From the NCBI RefSeq assembly GCF_024714475.1, contig NZ_JAMZMI010000004.1:372001-436000 (forward strand): DNA of 64,000 bases. The letters are read 5' to 3'. A program made the position numbers and the translations under genes. The notes under the pieces are model-generated. The model did not search any database and was not told the DNA's origin. It saw only the letters and a list, made by a program, of their open reading frames with translations. The DNA comes from Marinoscillum sp. MHG1-6 (GTDB lineage Bacteria; Bacteroidota; Bacteroidia; Cytophagales; Cyclobacteriaceae). How positions within the stretch are numbered: the stretch's first letter is position 1; each line of letters opens with the position of its first letter. Positions 44,953 to 55,600 of this stretch are shown in pieces.

Positions 44953-47900
44953 TTAACTAAGTCCTAGCCATCTATTAACTCTGGCAAAGAACAGGTACAT
45001 AACTGGTACGATAACCAGAGTAAGGAATGTTGCAAATGATAACCCGAAAATGATCGTCCAGGACATTGGTCCCCAAAACGCAACGTTATCTCCTCCTATA
45101 TAGAAATCGGCATCATAGGTACTCAGGAACTTAATAAAGTCTATGTTGATACCTACTGCAAGTGGAATCAAACCCAGGATAGTAGTGATCGCCGTTAAGA
45201 GCACAGGACGTAACCTTGTTGCTCCAGCTGTGGCGATAGCTTCTACTATCTCTCCAAAAGGCAACTTATCCACTCCTAATTCCTGACGCTTCCGCTCTCT
45301 ACTCAACTCAATAAAGTCTATCAATACAATCGCATTATTCACAACAATTCCCGCAAGAGAAATAATTCCGATCATGGTCATGATTACCACAAAGTTCATC
45401 TGAAAGACCACCAGCCCCAGGAACACTCCGATAGTACTCAACAACACCGACATCATAATAATGAAGGGTGTTGTTACTTTATTGAATTGTGCGACAATGA
45501 TCAGGAAGATCAAGCTAACTGCGATGGCGAGTGCTTTACTTAGAAATGCCATCTCTTTAGCCTGCTTTTCCTGCTCACCACCAAATTTAAACTCATATCC
45601 CGGAGGCATACTAAAGTCTGCCAACAACTCCTTAATTTCATTGTTTATCTCCGTAGCATTGTAACCGGTTTCTACATTCGAACTAAGCGTAATCACACGG
45701 TTCAAATCTTTTCTTTTTACAGAACCATACGTCGAACTTAATTCCGGTTCAGCAACAGAGGAGATCGGAACACTCTTCATCTTTCCAGATGTCTGGTCCC
45801 TGAATACCACACTTTTGTTCATTAGTGCATCGACATCATATCGGTACTTATCCATAAGTCGAAGCTGAATTTCATAGTCATCCTCCCCTTCTTTGTACTT
45901 GGAGATTTCTTTACCAAACAGTGCAGTTCTCACCTCGGTTGCAATAGAACTGGTAGACAAACCAAACCGTCTTGCCTTCTCACGATCAATATTTACCACC
46001 AATTCCGGTTTACCAGTTTCAAGGTCAGCCTTCAGCTTCTCAATACCTTCGATACCCGATTCATTGATAGTCTTCTTCATTCGCTCCGTTACTTCTATCA
46101 AAGTAGCATAATCGATTCCAGATATCTCAATACTTATTGGCTTACCTGCTGGAGGTCCATCTGCATTTTGATCCACAGTCACCGCAACACCAGGATAGCC
46201 TTCCATAACACCCCTGATCTCCGCAAGAATCTCTTTGGTGTCAACACCATGCCTGTATTTGAACTCCTTAAAGTTGACGGTAATCCTGGCTTTGTTCGGC
46301 GTATCCTGCTGACCGAAAGCTGATGGGTCATTCGGGTCCGCGGTCCCCTGCCCTACATTGGCAATGATGGACTCTACAATATCCGAATAAGGATCCACGA
46401 CCTTCATCACCTTCTCCTCAATAGATTTGGTAAAGTCATTGGTCTCTTCAATGTCCGTCCCTACTGGGTATTCAATAAATACATTGATATACTTAGGGTC
46501 CGTCTTTGGGAAATACTCCACGTCAGGAGGAAATACTGACATTAATACGAATGAGAAAAAGAACATCAATACAGTCCCCCAGAAAAACAATGCAGGCTTC
46601 CAACCGGATAATGCAAAGTTCAAGGTAGACTTATACAATCCTTCTAACCATGGTAGAAAGGTGCTTTGAAACTTCCTTGAAGCCGGAGAAAGCACATAGA
46701 CATTCAACAAAGTAATCAGTCCGGCTATTGCAAATAAGTTACCCGGTACAACCACCTTAATTAATGCCAAAAAAATCCCAAGTCCCAAAGCAACGAGTGC
46801 AAATACGGTCACCCTTTTCTTTCTGACTTCACCTGTATCCAACTTCATCAAAGTGGAGATCAATACCGGATTGATAACCAGGGCCACAAAAAGTGAAGAA
46901 CCCAAAGTCACCATCAGAGTAATTGGCAGATATTTCATAAACTCTCCCATCAATCCCGGCCAGAAAGCCAACGGAAGGAAAGCCGCAAGCGTGGTAGCTG
47001 TTGAGGCTATAATCGGCCATGCTACCTCTCCAACTCCTTGTTTTGTGGCTTCGAAAGGAGAATTTCCTTCTTCCATTAATCGGTAAACATTTTCCACCAC
47101 CACAATCCCATTATCCACGAGCATACCTAGTGCCATAATCAAGGAGAACAGTACCATCATATTGATCGTGATACCAAACATTCCAAGTACCATGAAAGCC
47201 ATGAACATTGAAAGAGGAATAGCGATACCCACAAAAAGCGCATTTCTACTTCCCAGGAAGAAGAGCAATACAAGCACCACCAGAATTACCCCCGCAATAA
47301 TGTTATTCTCAAGACTGCTCACCAACTCACGTGTCTGTTCAGATTGATCATTGGTTTTCGTCACTACGAGGTCTGCAGGAAATACTTCTTCCTGAGCTTT
47401 TTCCAGAATAGCATTGATTTTATCTGTCGCGATCAAAAGGTTTTCACCACTTCGCTTGATCACATCCACCATCACGACCGGATTACCTCTGAGTCTGGCG
47501 TAGTTTTGCTTCTCCTTATAGTCAAAGTCAACTTTCGCAATATCTCTGAGATAAACAATGTTTCCTTTTTCACTCTTGATCACCACATCAAGGGCCTCTT
47601 CAGGGTAAGTAAATTCCCCAACAATCCTGATAGATCTGCGAATTTCACCTTCCTTTACACTTCCCCCCGAAAGGGTAATATTTTCGGCCCTGATCGCATT
47701 TTCAACGTCTGTGAAATTGACCTCTCGTGCCTCCATTTGATATGGGTCCACGTTGATTTTGAGCTCTTTTTCGTCAATCCCCCGAATCTCAACTTTCGAG
47801 ATCTCGGTAATCTTTTCAATTTCATCTTCAAGGTACTCCGCATACTCGTTGAGTTCCTCCATGCTGTAGTTACCTGACAGGTTGATATTCATCACAGGAA

Positions 47901-48345
47901 ACTCAGAGAAGTTCATCTCAAACACATTTGGATCGGTTTGCAATTCAGGTAAATCTGGCTTGGCACGATCCACTGCATCCTTCACTTTGATCAGCGCATC
48001 TTCAATGTCCGTATCAGAGGTGAATTCAACAATTATGGTAGAATAATCCTGTACCGAGGTCGACTTAATATTGTCCACCTCGGCAATACTGTTGATTTCC
48101 TTTTCAATGGGCCTGGTCACCAGGTTCTCCATATCTACCGGCGAGTTTCCTGGGTGCGGTGTTCCGATATAAACAATCGGTTGCTGGATTTCAGGGAAAC
48201 TCTCTTTGGGCAGTGTTATATAGGTTGTAAGCCCCATCACTACCACTATCAAGGTAAGCACCATCACCGTAGTGCGGTTTTTCAACGACAATGTGGTCAG
48301 CCCAAATTGCTTGTTGGTATTGATTTCATATGGTTCTTCAGCCAT
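44953..48345 (-). CDS. RND efflux permease (efflux system 2)
   Basis: A 1130-residue inner-membrane pump, longer than AcrB (about 1050). TM1 follows LKNRTTVMVLTLIVVVMGL; the periplasmic start is FPEIQQPIVYIGTPHPGNSP. The TM4 site reads GMLVDNGIVVVENVY, with Asn where AcrB has its second Asp; this variant is frequent in other RND branches. An extra hydrophobic segment (about residues 515-565: VTVFALVALGLGIFLALIKV) accounts for the additional length. The second TM block has SLAGIVVNNAIVLIDFIEL. It lies between its adaptor and the metallophosphoesterase. Confidence 0.94.
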   Translation of the reverse strand: MAEEPYEINTNKQFGLTTLSLKNRTTVMVLTLIVVVMGLTTYITLPKESFPEIQQPIVYIGTPHPGNSPVDMENLVTRPIEKEINSIAEVDNIKSTSVQDYSTIIVEFTSDTDIEDALIKVKDAVDRAKPDLPELQTDPNVFEMNFSEFPVMNINLSGNYSMEELNEYAEYLEDEIEKITEISKVEIRGIDEKELKINVDPYQMEAREVNFTDVENAIRAENITLSGGSVKEGEIRRSIRIVGEFTYPEEALDVVIKSEKGNIVYLRDIAKVDFDYKEKQNYARLRGNPVVMVDVIKRSGENLLIATDKINAILEKAQEEVFPADLVVTKTNDQSEQTRELVSSLENNIIAGVILVVLVLLFFLGSRNALFVGIAIPLSMFMAFMVLGMFGITINMMVLFSLIMALGMLVDNGIVVVENVYRLMEEGNSPFEATKQGVGEVAWPIIASTATTLAAFLPLAFWPGLMGEFMKYLPITLMVTLGSSLFVALVINPVLISTLMKLDTGEVRKKRVTVFALVALGLGIFLALIKVVVPGNLFAIAGLITLLNVYVLSPASRKFQSTFLPWLEGLYKSTLNFALSGWKPALFFWGTVLMFFFSFVLMSVFPPDVEYFPKTDPKYINVFIEYPVGTDIEETNDFTKSIEEKVMKVVDPYSDIVESIIANVGQGTADPNDPSAFGQQDTPNKARITVNFKEFKYRHGVDTKEILAEIRGVMEGYPGVAVTVDQNADGPPAGKPISIEISGIDYATLIEVTERMKKTINESGIEGIEKLKADLETGKPELVVNIDREKARRFGLSTSSIATEVRTALFGKEISKYKEGEDDYEIQLRLMDKYRYDVDALMNKSVVFRDQTSGKMKSVPISSVAEPELSSTYGSVKRKDLNRVITLSSNVETGYNATEINNEIKELLADFSMPPGYEFKFGGEQEKQAKEMAFLSKALAIAVSLIFLIIVAQFNKVTTPFIIMMSVLLSTIGVFLGLVVFQMNFVVIMTMIGIISLAGIVVNNAIVLIDFIELSRERKRQELGVDKLPFGEIVEAIATAGATRLRPVLLTAITTILGLIPLAVGINIDFIKFLSTYDADFYIGGDNVAFWGPMSWTIIFGLSFATFLTLVIVPVMYLFFARVNRWLGLS

Positions 48346-48386
48346 CTTAAAAAATGTCTTAGATTAAAAAATGTAATGAAGCTATG

Positions 48387-49529
48387 TTATTTCCTCACCG
48401 TGACGATCACTCCCTGAGCAAGGTCTCGATAACCTTCAAAAGCTATTGTCTGACCTGCGGCTAACCCACCTACAACTTCAGTCTGCTGATTATAAGTGAC
48501 TCCGGGGCTGATATAAACTTTATTGGCTTTGGTGGTATCCCCATTCTTAACCAACTCATATACATAGCTCCCCTTACTATCCGTTTGAATCAATTTGGTA
48601 GGAACGATTAAAGCTTCTTCGTTGTGATAATCGGTCATGTTCAGTACTACTACCTGGTTCGGTTTTACCGGAAAATCAACTCGCGGCAAGCTCACTTCAA
48701 TGTTGAAAGTACGGTTCTCTTTTTTGATCACCTGTCCAACCGCCTGAATAACTGAAAGGACTGTTTTATCCATTGACGGAAAGTAAACCTCTACTTTCTG
48801 GCCTTCAGTAAACCTTCCAAGAAATGCTTCAGAGACGTCCGCCGAAATGTACATTTCACGCTGACTCACCACTCTGAATAGAGGCATACCAGGTTGGGCC
48901 ATTTCACCAACTCTTACAGGGACATCGTCGATAACACCATCAAATGGAGCGTACACATTGTATTGATTCAACTGCGATTTCAGTGTCTTTAACTTGTTTT
49001 CCAAAGACTCCTTATTGTTTTTGGCCTGTAAGTACTGCACCTCCGTACCAATATTTTGCTCCCACAGGCTTGCCTGACGATCATAAATTGTTGTAGCTAG
49101 CTCAAGCTGTGTCTTCACCTCTAAAATGCTGTTTCTCAACACATCTGCATCCAATTGTGCAAGGAGTTTTCCTCTTGATACTTTTTGTCCTTCCTTTACA
49201 TAGATGGATTGAATCTTACCCATAGCTTCAGCTGAGACAATCACATTCTTTCTTGAAGAAACGGCTCCTCGAACATCTATCTTATGATCAAAGGGTTGTG
49301 GTTTCATATTCAGCTCTGTTACAAGAACCGTATTTGCCACTTTCACCTTTATGATCCCTGTTTCGATCAGTTCTTCTTCGAGCTCAGCAATTTGCTGCTC
49401 AAGTTCTTTCTGCTGGTCTTTCAGCTTTTGAAGTTCGGCCAGTTTATCATTGGCTGCTTCTGATCCTCCACATGCATACAAAATGGCGACCAGGATAGAT
49501 AGATAGCTAATTTTGAAAATCTGTTTCAT
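48387..49529 (-). CDS. Periplasmic adaptor lipoprotein (efflux system 2)
   Basis: A 380-residue adaptor with a lipoprotein signal (YLSILVAILYACGG). A short coiled coil follows the lipid anchor (KLAELQKLKDQQKELEQQIA). Lipoyl halves are seen at SAEAMGKIQSIYVKEGQKVS and APFDGVIDDVPVRVGEMAQ, with a helical hairpin between them, then beta-barrel and membrane-proximal domains. The frame extends to 49556; ATG 49529 begins the signal peptide. It is 40 bases after the TolC gene and upstream of the permease. Confidence 0.9.
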   Translation of the reverse strand: MKQIFKISYLSILVAILYACGGSEAANDKLAELQKLKDQQKELEQQIAELEEELIETGIIKVKVANTVLVTELNMKPQPFDHKIDVRGAVSSRKNVIVSAEAMGKIQSIYVKEGQKVSRGKLLAQLDADVLRNSILEVKTQLELATTIYDRQASLWEQNIGTEVQYLQAKNNKESLENKLKTLKSQLNQYNVYAPFDGVIDDVPVRVGEMAQPGMPLFRVVSQREMYISADVSEAFLGRFTEGQKVEVYFPSMDKTVLSVIQAVGQVIKKENRTFNIEVSLPRVDFPVKPNQVVVLNMTDYHNEEALIVPTKLIQTDSKGSYVYELVKNGDTTKANKVYISPGVTYNQQTEVVGGLAAGQTIAFEGYRDLAQGVIVTVRK

Positions 49530-49569
49530 CACTCGGTTTGTATAAGTATTTTTCAAAGTTCTATTCAGT

Positions 49570-51015
49570 TTATTCGGTTGTTCCTAATGCTCTGCTCAAA
49601 TCGATCTTAGCAATTACTGCTTCGAAAAGGGCATTGTAATAGTTAGTTTGAGCTTCTTTCAATGAGTTATTGGCATCCACCACTTCCAGGTTGGAACCAA
49701 CACCCTCCTCAAACTTGATTTGTGTAATATTTGAAATTCGCTGAGCCAACTCCATGTTTTCTCTTTGAACATCCAGTTTTTCTAATGCATTTGAAAAGGT
49801 CGAACTTGCGTCCTCCACTTCGATATTGATGGCATTTTCCATTTCATCGATTGAGTTCTCCATTTTAGCCAATGCCACTTTTTGCTGCTGGATCTGATAG
49901 CTTCTTTGGAAACCTGTAAAAATGTTCCACCCCAACCTGAGGCCGAATACAGAATAACCGTACCACTGATCCGGGCCTAGACCGGGAACCTCGTTAAAGT
50001 CACTCTCAGTTCTGAACAGACCACCAAAAGACCCGGACTGGGTACTGTACCCCAATGTGGCGAACCCGCTAATAAATGGAAGTGCTTCAGCATACTTGTT
50101 CTTAATATTTAATTCCTGCAGCCGTTTGTTGGCCAAAAGCACCTGATAATCGCGTCGGTTATCCACATCCAACACCGGTTCAGCATTGGAAACAGACATA
50201 CTCAAAACATCCTCTATCGTTCCTGACAATTCCAACGGTTGATCCAGTGGATAGTTCATTTGAAACTTCAGTAGACTTATGGAGAGGTTTAGCAAATTCT
50301 TGAAGTTCTCCTCCTCGGATTCAATGTTATTCAGAGATACCCTGATGCGATCAACATCAATTTGCTCTGCAAAACCATTTTTTTGCATTTGAACAGTATT
50401 GTCGTATAGAACCTGAAGTCTGTCCACATTAGAGGAGAATAATTTCAGGCGATCCTCATTGATCAGAACATTGAAATAGGCCTTAGCCACGGTAGCCGCT
50501 CTTTCACCCTCGATATGACTTGTTTGTCTTATAGAAAGTTCCTTAAATGCCCGTGAGGCCTGAAGACCTACAATATAAGAACCGTTAAAAATGAGCTGAT
50601 TCACTCCCAAGCTGGCATTGCCATTGGATTTAAGCTGGAAAAAGTTCTGAGCTGCAAATACATCACCCGCTTCCATTCCTAGACTCTGAGCATCTTCTTC
50701 GCTGATAAAAGAGAATCCCTGCTCCTCTCCCGGTTGCGGAGGATTATATGTCGAAAAGAATCGCTGCTGTGTCGGGCTCTTCTGTACGGTAACGTTTCCG
50801 GTTACCTGGGGCAACCCTATGCCCACAGTTTCCTTCACCTTAAATTCCGCTGACTGTTCATCTAACTTCGCATTCTGAACGTCAATGGCATTTTGAAGCG
50901 CATAGTCTATACAGTCCTGTAAGGAAAATGCGGTGGCGGCATTTTCACCCTGAGCCATAACCATCGTGGGGCCCAGTAGTACAACTAGCGCAATAAGCTT
51001 CTTAATCTTTAACAT
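49570..51015 (-). CDS. TolC-family outer-membrane efflux protein (efflux system 2)
   Basis: A 481-residue protein with a signal peptide (LIALVVLLGPTMVMAQ) and two TolC repeats: FSLQDCIDYALQNAIDVQNA near the start and LRLGWNIFTGFQRSYQIQQQ in the second half, with FEEGVGSNLEVVDANNSLKE near the end. It is the first efflux gene of this set; a 77-base gap separates it from the TetR gene on the same strand, so all four may form one transcript. Confidence 0.92.
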   Translation of the reverse strand: MLKIKKLIALVVLLGPTMVMAQGENAATAFSLQDCIDYALQNAIDVQNAKLDEQSAEFKVKETVGIGLPQVTGNVTVQKSPTQQRFFSTYNPPQPGEEQGFSFISEEDAQSLGMEAGDVFAAQNFFQLKSNGNASLGVNQLIFNGSYIVGLQASRAFKELSIRQTSHIEGERAATVAKAYFNVLINEDRLKLFSSNVDRLQVLYDNTVQMQKNGFAEQIDVDRIRVSLNNIESEEENFKNLLNLSISLLKFQMNYPLDQPLELSGTIEDVLSMSVSNAEPVLDVDNRRDYQVLLANKRLQELNIKNKYAEALPFISGFATLGYSTQSGSFGGLFRTESDFNEVPGLGPDQWYGYSVFGLRLGWNIFTGFQRSYQIQQQKVALAKMENSIDEMENAINIEVEDASSTFSNALEKLDVQRENMELAQRISNITQIKFEEGVGSNLEVVDANNSLKEAQTNYYNALFEAVIAKIDLSRALGTTE

Positions 51016-51092
51016 GATTGTTGCTTTTGACTTGGTTTTAAGTTGATTTTAGTTCGTATTAATTCTTCTTTCTCTTAACTCACATTAGACAC

Positions 51093-51716
51093 CTACGACA
51101 CGGATACATTTTCTACTCCGTCTTTCAGGTAATTCTCGAAGAGCTTGTTTCCTTTGTCGGTCATCAATCCAAAGGCAAAATGTTCGAATAGCTGCATCTG
51201 AATTTCTCCATAGGGAATATCCAGTTTAGCAAATACCCCATCGAATACTAATTGTATAGTCTCCACTCTCAGGGTAGAAATTACTTCTGCATTCATATGC
51301 TCTCTGTAGTAGCCCTCATGCTTTCCACGCTTGATATTCTTTACCACGGTACCCCGTATAAATTCATATTTGAATTTTTGAAATACACCCCATGCCTCAG
51401 CATGGTATTTTTTCAGGTCATACATCAGCGATGGATGCATAGCATTCACCGTCTCTTTTATGCAGCTGGATAGTAGAAAAAGTTCGTGAACGGCATTTTC
51501 CGCTGCATCCGGAATGCTGTAAAATCTGTGTTTCTCCTCTTCAATAGCACCCTCTAAAACCTCATTCACGAGTTCGTCTTTGTTCGTAAAGTACTGATAC
51601 AGGGTCTTCTTAGACATCGTCAACTCTCTGGCTACATCATCCATAGAGACTGACCGAACCCCGTATTGAAAGAATAATCGCTTTGCTCCTTCTACTATTT
51701 TTTCTTTTGCTTCCAA
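51093..51716 (-). CDS. TetR/AcrR-family transcriptional regulator
   Basis: A 207-residue repressor. The N-terminal helix-turn-helix is complete: IVEGAKRLFFQYGVRSVSMD, DVARELTMSKKTLYQYFTNK, DELVNEVLEG. The C-terminal ligand domain is divergent, as usual. No ATG is available at the N-terminus, so the TTG at 51716 is used. It probably controls the tolC-adaptor-RND genes downstream; a palindrome in the intergenic region upstream of it is a candidate operator, which would also give autoregulation. Confidence 0.92.
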   Translation of the reverse strand: MEAKEKIVEGAKRLFFQYGVRSVSMDDVARELTMSKKTLYQYFTNKDELVNEVLEGAIEEEKHRFYSIPDAAENAVHELFLLSSCIKETVNAMHPSLMYDLKKYHAEAWGVFQKFKYEFIRGTVVKNIKRGKHEGYYREHMNAEVISTLRVETIQLVFDGVFAKLDIPYGEIQMQLFEHFAFGLMTDKGNKLFENYLKDGVENVSVS

Positions 51717-51759
51717 TGCTCTCTTGTTTTGTCTTGTCTATAATCTGGATGTAAACTTA

Positions 51760-51787
51760 GGAAACTTTTACAATATAAATAGTTTCC
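51760..51787. promoter_or_regulatory. Candidate TetR operator
   Basis: Perfect 7-base arms GGAAACT and AGTTTCC flank 14 A/T-rich bases, 44 bases upstream of the tetR start and 76 bases upstream of the divergent hydrolase gene. Several of the inner bases also match the palindrome. Binding by the adjacent regulator is inference. Confidence 0.5.
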
Positions 51788-51862
51788 ATCGTTTCTACGT
51801 ACTTCATTTGATAGGGTTTCGGAATAGTGATAATTATTTTTAAAATTTTAGATTAGCACTTC

Positions 51863-52645
51863 ATGCAACCATTTCAGCTTCATTTTTCTAAACATGGAAA
51901 TGGTCCCAAATCCATCCTTTTCTTCCATGGTTTCGGGCAGGAATTATCTGCATTCAGCAGCTACATTGAGGCTTTAAAGAGTGATTATCGTCTTTATTTG
52001 ATTGATTTACCTCACCATGGAAGCAGCCCACCACTTGATCAGGAGATGACAAAAATTCGATGGGCAGAAATTCTGGAAAATTTCCTTGAGACGGAGTCAA
52101 TTGATCAATTCTCTATTGTAAGTTTCAGTCTGGGAGGCCGATATGCCATTTCTTCCCTTTTCAATTTCAGAGACAGAATTGAGTATTGCTTTCTGATCGC
52201 TCCGGATGCTATCTATCCATCCATATGGTATAAGATGGCTACCAATCCGATTGGAAATGTGCTTTTTAAGTTTGCTATGACCAATGACTTAATTCTGAAC
52301 GGGGTTCTTTGGTTTTCTGAAAAAACACGTCTTGCTCCCAAATCACTCATTCGATTCGCAAACAAGCAAATCCCTACAAGAGATAAGCGGCTTCAGCTCT
52401 ATGCTACCTGGACGAATGTGAAGAACCTAAAGTATAAAATCTCCCTTATTACTGAGGAATTCAACACCACTCCCGTCATCATTCATGTGATTTTGGGTGA
52501 GGAAGATATTGTCATCCCACCGGTAAAAATAAAGGGTCAATTGAGGGATTGCCGAAAAATACATTGTCATATCATTCCGTCCCGACATGGTAAAATGATT
52601 GAGAAGTCATTACCATTGGTTTCAAGATTGCTAAAAGGTGGTTAA
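51863..52645 (+). CDS. Alpha/beta hydrolase
   Basis: A 260-residue cytosolic hydrolase. The oxyanion segment SILFFHGFGQELSAFSSYI is followed by LIDLPHHGSSP, the nucleophile elbow VSFSLGGRYAIS with the Ser, a late Asp region ILGEEDIVIPP and the His in PSRHGKMIE. Cap-region helices (about residues 125-190) are unremarkable. Substrate unknown. It is divergent from the tetR gene and might share its operator. Confidence 0.85.
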   Translation: MQPFQLHFSKHGNGPKSILFFHGFGQELSAFSSYIEALKSDYRLYLIDLPHHGSSPPLDQEMTKIRWAEILENFLETESIDQFSIVSFSLGGRYAISSLFNFRDRIEYCFLIAPDAIYPSIWYKMATNPIGNVLFKFAMTNDLILNGVLWFSEKTRLAPKSLIRFANKQIPTRDKRLQLYATWTNVKNLKYKISLITEEFNTTPVIIHVILGEEDIVIPPVKIKGQLRDCRKIHCHIIPSRHGKMIEKSLPLVSRLLKGG

Positions 52646-52662
52646 TCTTTAGGAGATTCTTC

Positions 52663-52670
52663 TATTTTTG
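52663..52670 (+). promoter_or_regulatory. -7 promoter element for purL
   Basis: Perfect TATTTTTG 22 bases before the purL ATG. It contains the TTG that opens the longer reading frame, so that TTG is not the start. Confidence 0.5.
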
Positions 52671-52691
52671 CGCTTTAATCTGATACCCTCC

Positions 52692-55600
52692 ATGATCTAT
52701 ATTTTTCAAAAAAGCGTTTCTGAATTTTACATTGTTGGCAGTCATGAATCTCTTTCAGGGAAAAGCCTTGACACCCTGTCCTGGTTATTTTCGGGAGCTA
52801 CACCGCTGGACGAAAAATCTCTTGAGGGGGAATTTGTCGGACCAAGAAAAGAAATGATCACTCCATGGAGCACCAATGCTGTTGAAATTGCTCAAAATGC
52901 TGGTGTTACGGGACTATTTAGGATAGAATCATTCAAAAAAGAGGTGAGGGAATTTGACCCGATGCTACAGCAAAAATATTCAGGCATTAGTGAGAATATC
53001 TTCACCCTAAACATTGAGCCTGAACCCATCAAATCGATCGAGGATCTAAAAGCCTACAACGAAACCGAAGGTCTGGCGTTGAGCGAAGAGGAGATCAGCT
53101 TTTTAGAAAATGTAGCGAAAGAAATTGGCAGACCATTGACAGACTCAGAGGTTTTTGGTTTTTCACAAATCAACTCCGAGCACTGCCGACACAAAATATT
53201 TAACGGAACCTTTATCCTAGACGGAGAAGAGCAGGAACTCTCTCTATTCAAATGGATCAAAAAGACCTCCCAGGACAATCCAAACTTTATTGTTTCAGCA
53301 TATAAAGACAACGTAGCATTTATTGAAGGTCCGGTTGCTGAACAATTTGCTCCGGCCACACAGGATAAGCCTGACTTTTTTGAAACCAAGGAATACGAAT
53401 CTGTTATCTCCCTAAAAGCTGAAACCCATAACTTCCCGACCACAGTCGAGCCCTTCAACGGCGCAGCTACAGGATCCGGAGGAGAAATCAGGGATAGAAT
53501 GGCCGGTGGACAGGGAAGCTTCCCTCTGGCAGGAACGGCGGTCTACATGACTTCTTATGCCCGTCTTGAACCGGGAAAAGCGCACGAGCAGAATGTCCCG
53601 GAAAGAAAGTGGCTTTATCAGACCCCTAAAGAAATCTTGATCAAGGCGTCCAATGGTGCTAGTGACTTTGGTAATAAGTTTGGGCAACCGCTCATCTCTG
53701 GTAGCTTACTCACTTTTGAACACGAAGAAAAAGGAGAAGTTCAGGGCTTCGATAAGGTAATCATGATGGCCGGCGGCGTTGGTTATGCAAAAAAAGCAAC
53801 CTGCCTGAAAAAGCCCGTGGGTAAAGATCAGAAGGTCGTGATCCTCGGGGGTGATAACTACCGCATTGGAATGGGTGGTAGTGCGGTATCTTCTGTAGAT
53901 ACGGGAGCCTTCAACCAGGCACTGGAACTCAATGCAGTTCAACGTTCTAATCCTGAAATGCAAAAGAGGGTTTGTAATGCTGTTCGTGCCATGGCTGAGC
54001 TGGACGAAAATCCAATCGTTTCGATCCATGACCACGGAGCCGGTGGTCACCTCAACTGTCTATCAGAATTGGTAGAGGATGCGGGTGGAGACTTTGACAT
54101 GGACAAATTCCCTGTTGGAGACCCTACGCTTTCGGATAAAGAAATTATTGGTAATGAGTCCCAGGAACGTATGGGATTGGTAATTGATCCTGCGAAGACA
54201 GAGTACCTTAAAAATGTTTCCGAAAGAGAGCGTGCCCCTTACTATGAAGTGGGTGTAACCAATGGTACTATGGAGCTTAAGTTTTCCAGAAATGGACATG
54301 CAAAAGCCCCTTTTGATCTAAAGCTTGAGCATCTTTTTGGATCATCTCCAAAAACAATTCTTGTAGACAAAGTAACTGATAAGATCTACGAAGACAAACC
54401 TTACGATCTTTCAAAAGTAAAATCTTATATCGACGCCGTTTTGCAACTCGAAGGAGTTGCCTGTAAGGACTGGCTCACTAACAAGGTGGACCGTTCGGTA
54501 ACCGGAAAAGTGGCTACGCAGCAAACAACGGGTGAGATCCAATTACCATTGAACAACGTGGCAGTAATGGCCATGGACTACAAAAGCAAAAAAGGAATGG
54601 CTACCTCTATCGGGCACTCCCCGATCCCGGCTTTGATCAATCCCGGAGCGGGTTCAAGGTTGTCGGTTACTGAGGCCCTGGCTAACCTGGTTTGGGCGCC
54701 ATTGACCCATGGATTGAAAGGTGTTTCTTTAAGTGCCAACTGGATGTGGCCGGCGAAAAATGATGGTGAGAATGCACGGCTATATAAAGCGGTGAAAGAC
54801 ATTAGTACCTTCTCTTCAACATTGGGCATCAATATCCCTACAGGTAAAGATTCTCTTTCGATGACTCAAAAATATCCGGACAAGAAGGTTATGGCACCGG
54901 GCACCGTTATCATCAGCTCGGTTGGTGAGGTATCTGATATTACAAAAACGGTGAATCCTAATATTGACAGCGCTGCTGTAGGCAGCTCGTTGATCTATGT
55001 CAGCTTCAGTATAACTGACCTCCAACTGGGTGGAAGCTCATTTGCGCAAGCCAACTCATATATTGGGGAGGATTGTCCAGATACCACTCCAGGCATTGTT
55101 AAAAATGCATTCAACGCTATTCAGGAGCTCATCAACAAAGGGTTGATCCTTGCTGGTCACGATATCTCTTCAGGTGGTCTGATCACCACTTTATTGGAAA
55201 TGAACTTCCCGAATGCTTCCGGGGGTATGAAGGTTGACCTATCAGGGTTTGACGAGGAAGATATCATCAAAACATTATTTGCGGAAAACCCGGCGGTAAT
55301 CATCCAGTGTACAGAAGCAGAGAAAGTTGCTGAAATTCTTAGTGAGCATTCAGTCAATTTCTTTGAGCTTGGAAACACGACAGCGCAAAGAACCTTAAGT
55401 GTGGCTAAAGGTGACTGGAGCCTGAATCTGGACATAGACGCTCAGCGTGACACCTGGTTTAAAACCTCTTATCTTTTTGACGAAGCCCAGAGTGGCAAAG
55501 AGCATGCTGAAAAGCGATATACTAACTATAAGGCTCAAGCGCTATCCTACTCACTCCCTATCAATTTTAAAGGTTCTTATGGTGCGCTAAACCTTGATCC

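Noticed and set aside
47344-47877. Plus-strand frame of 177 codons
   Set aside because: It is antisense to the RND permease of system 2, whose protein sequence is conserved throughout this stretch.
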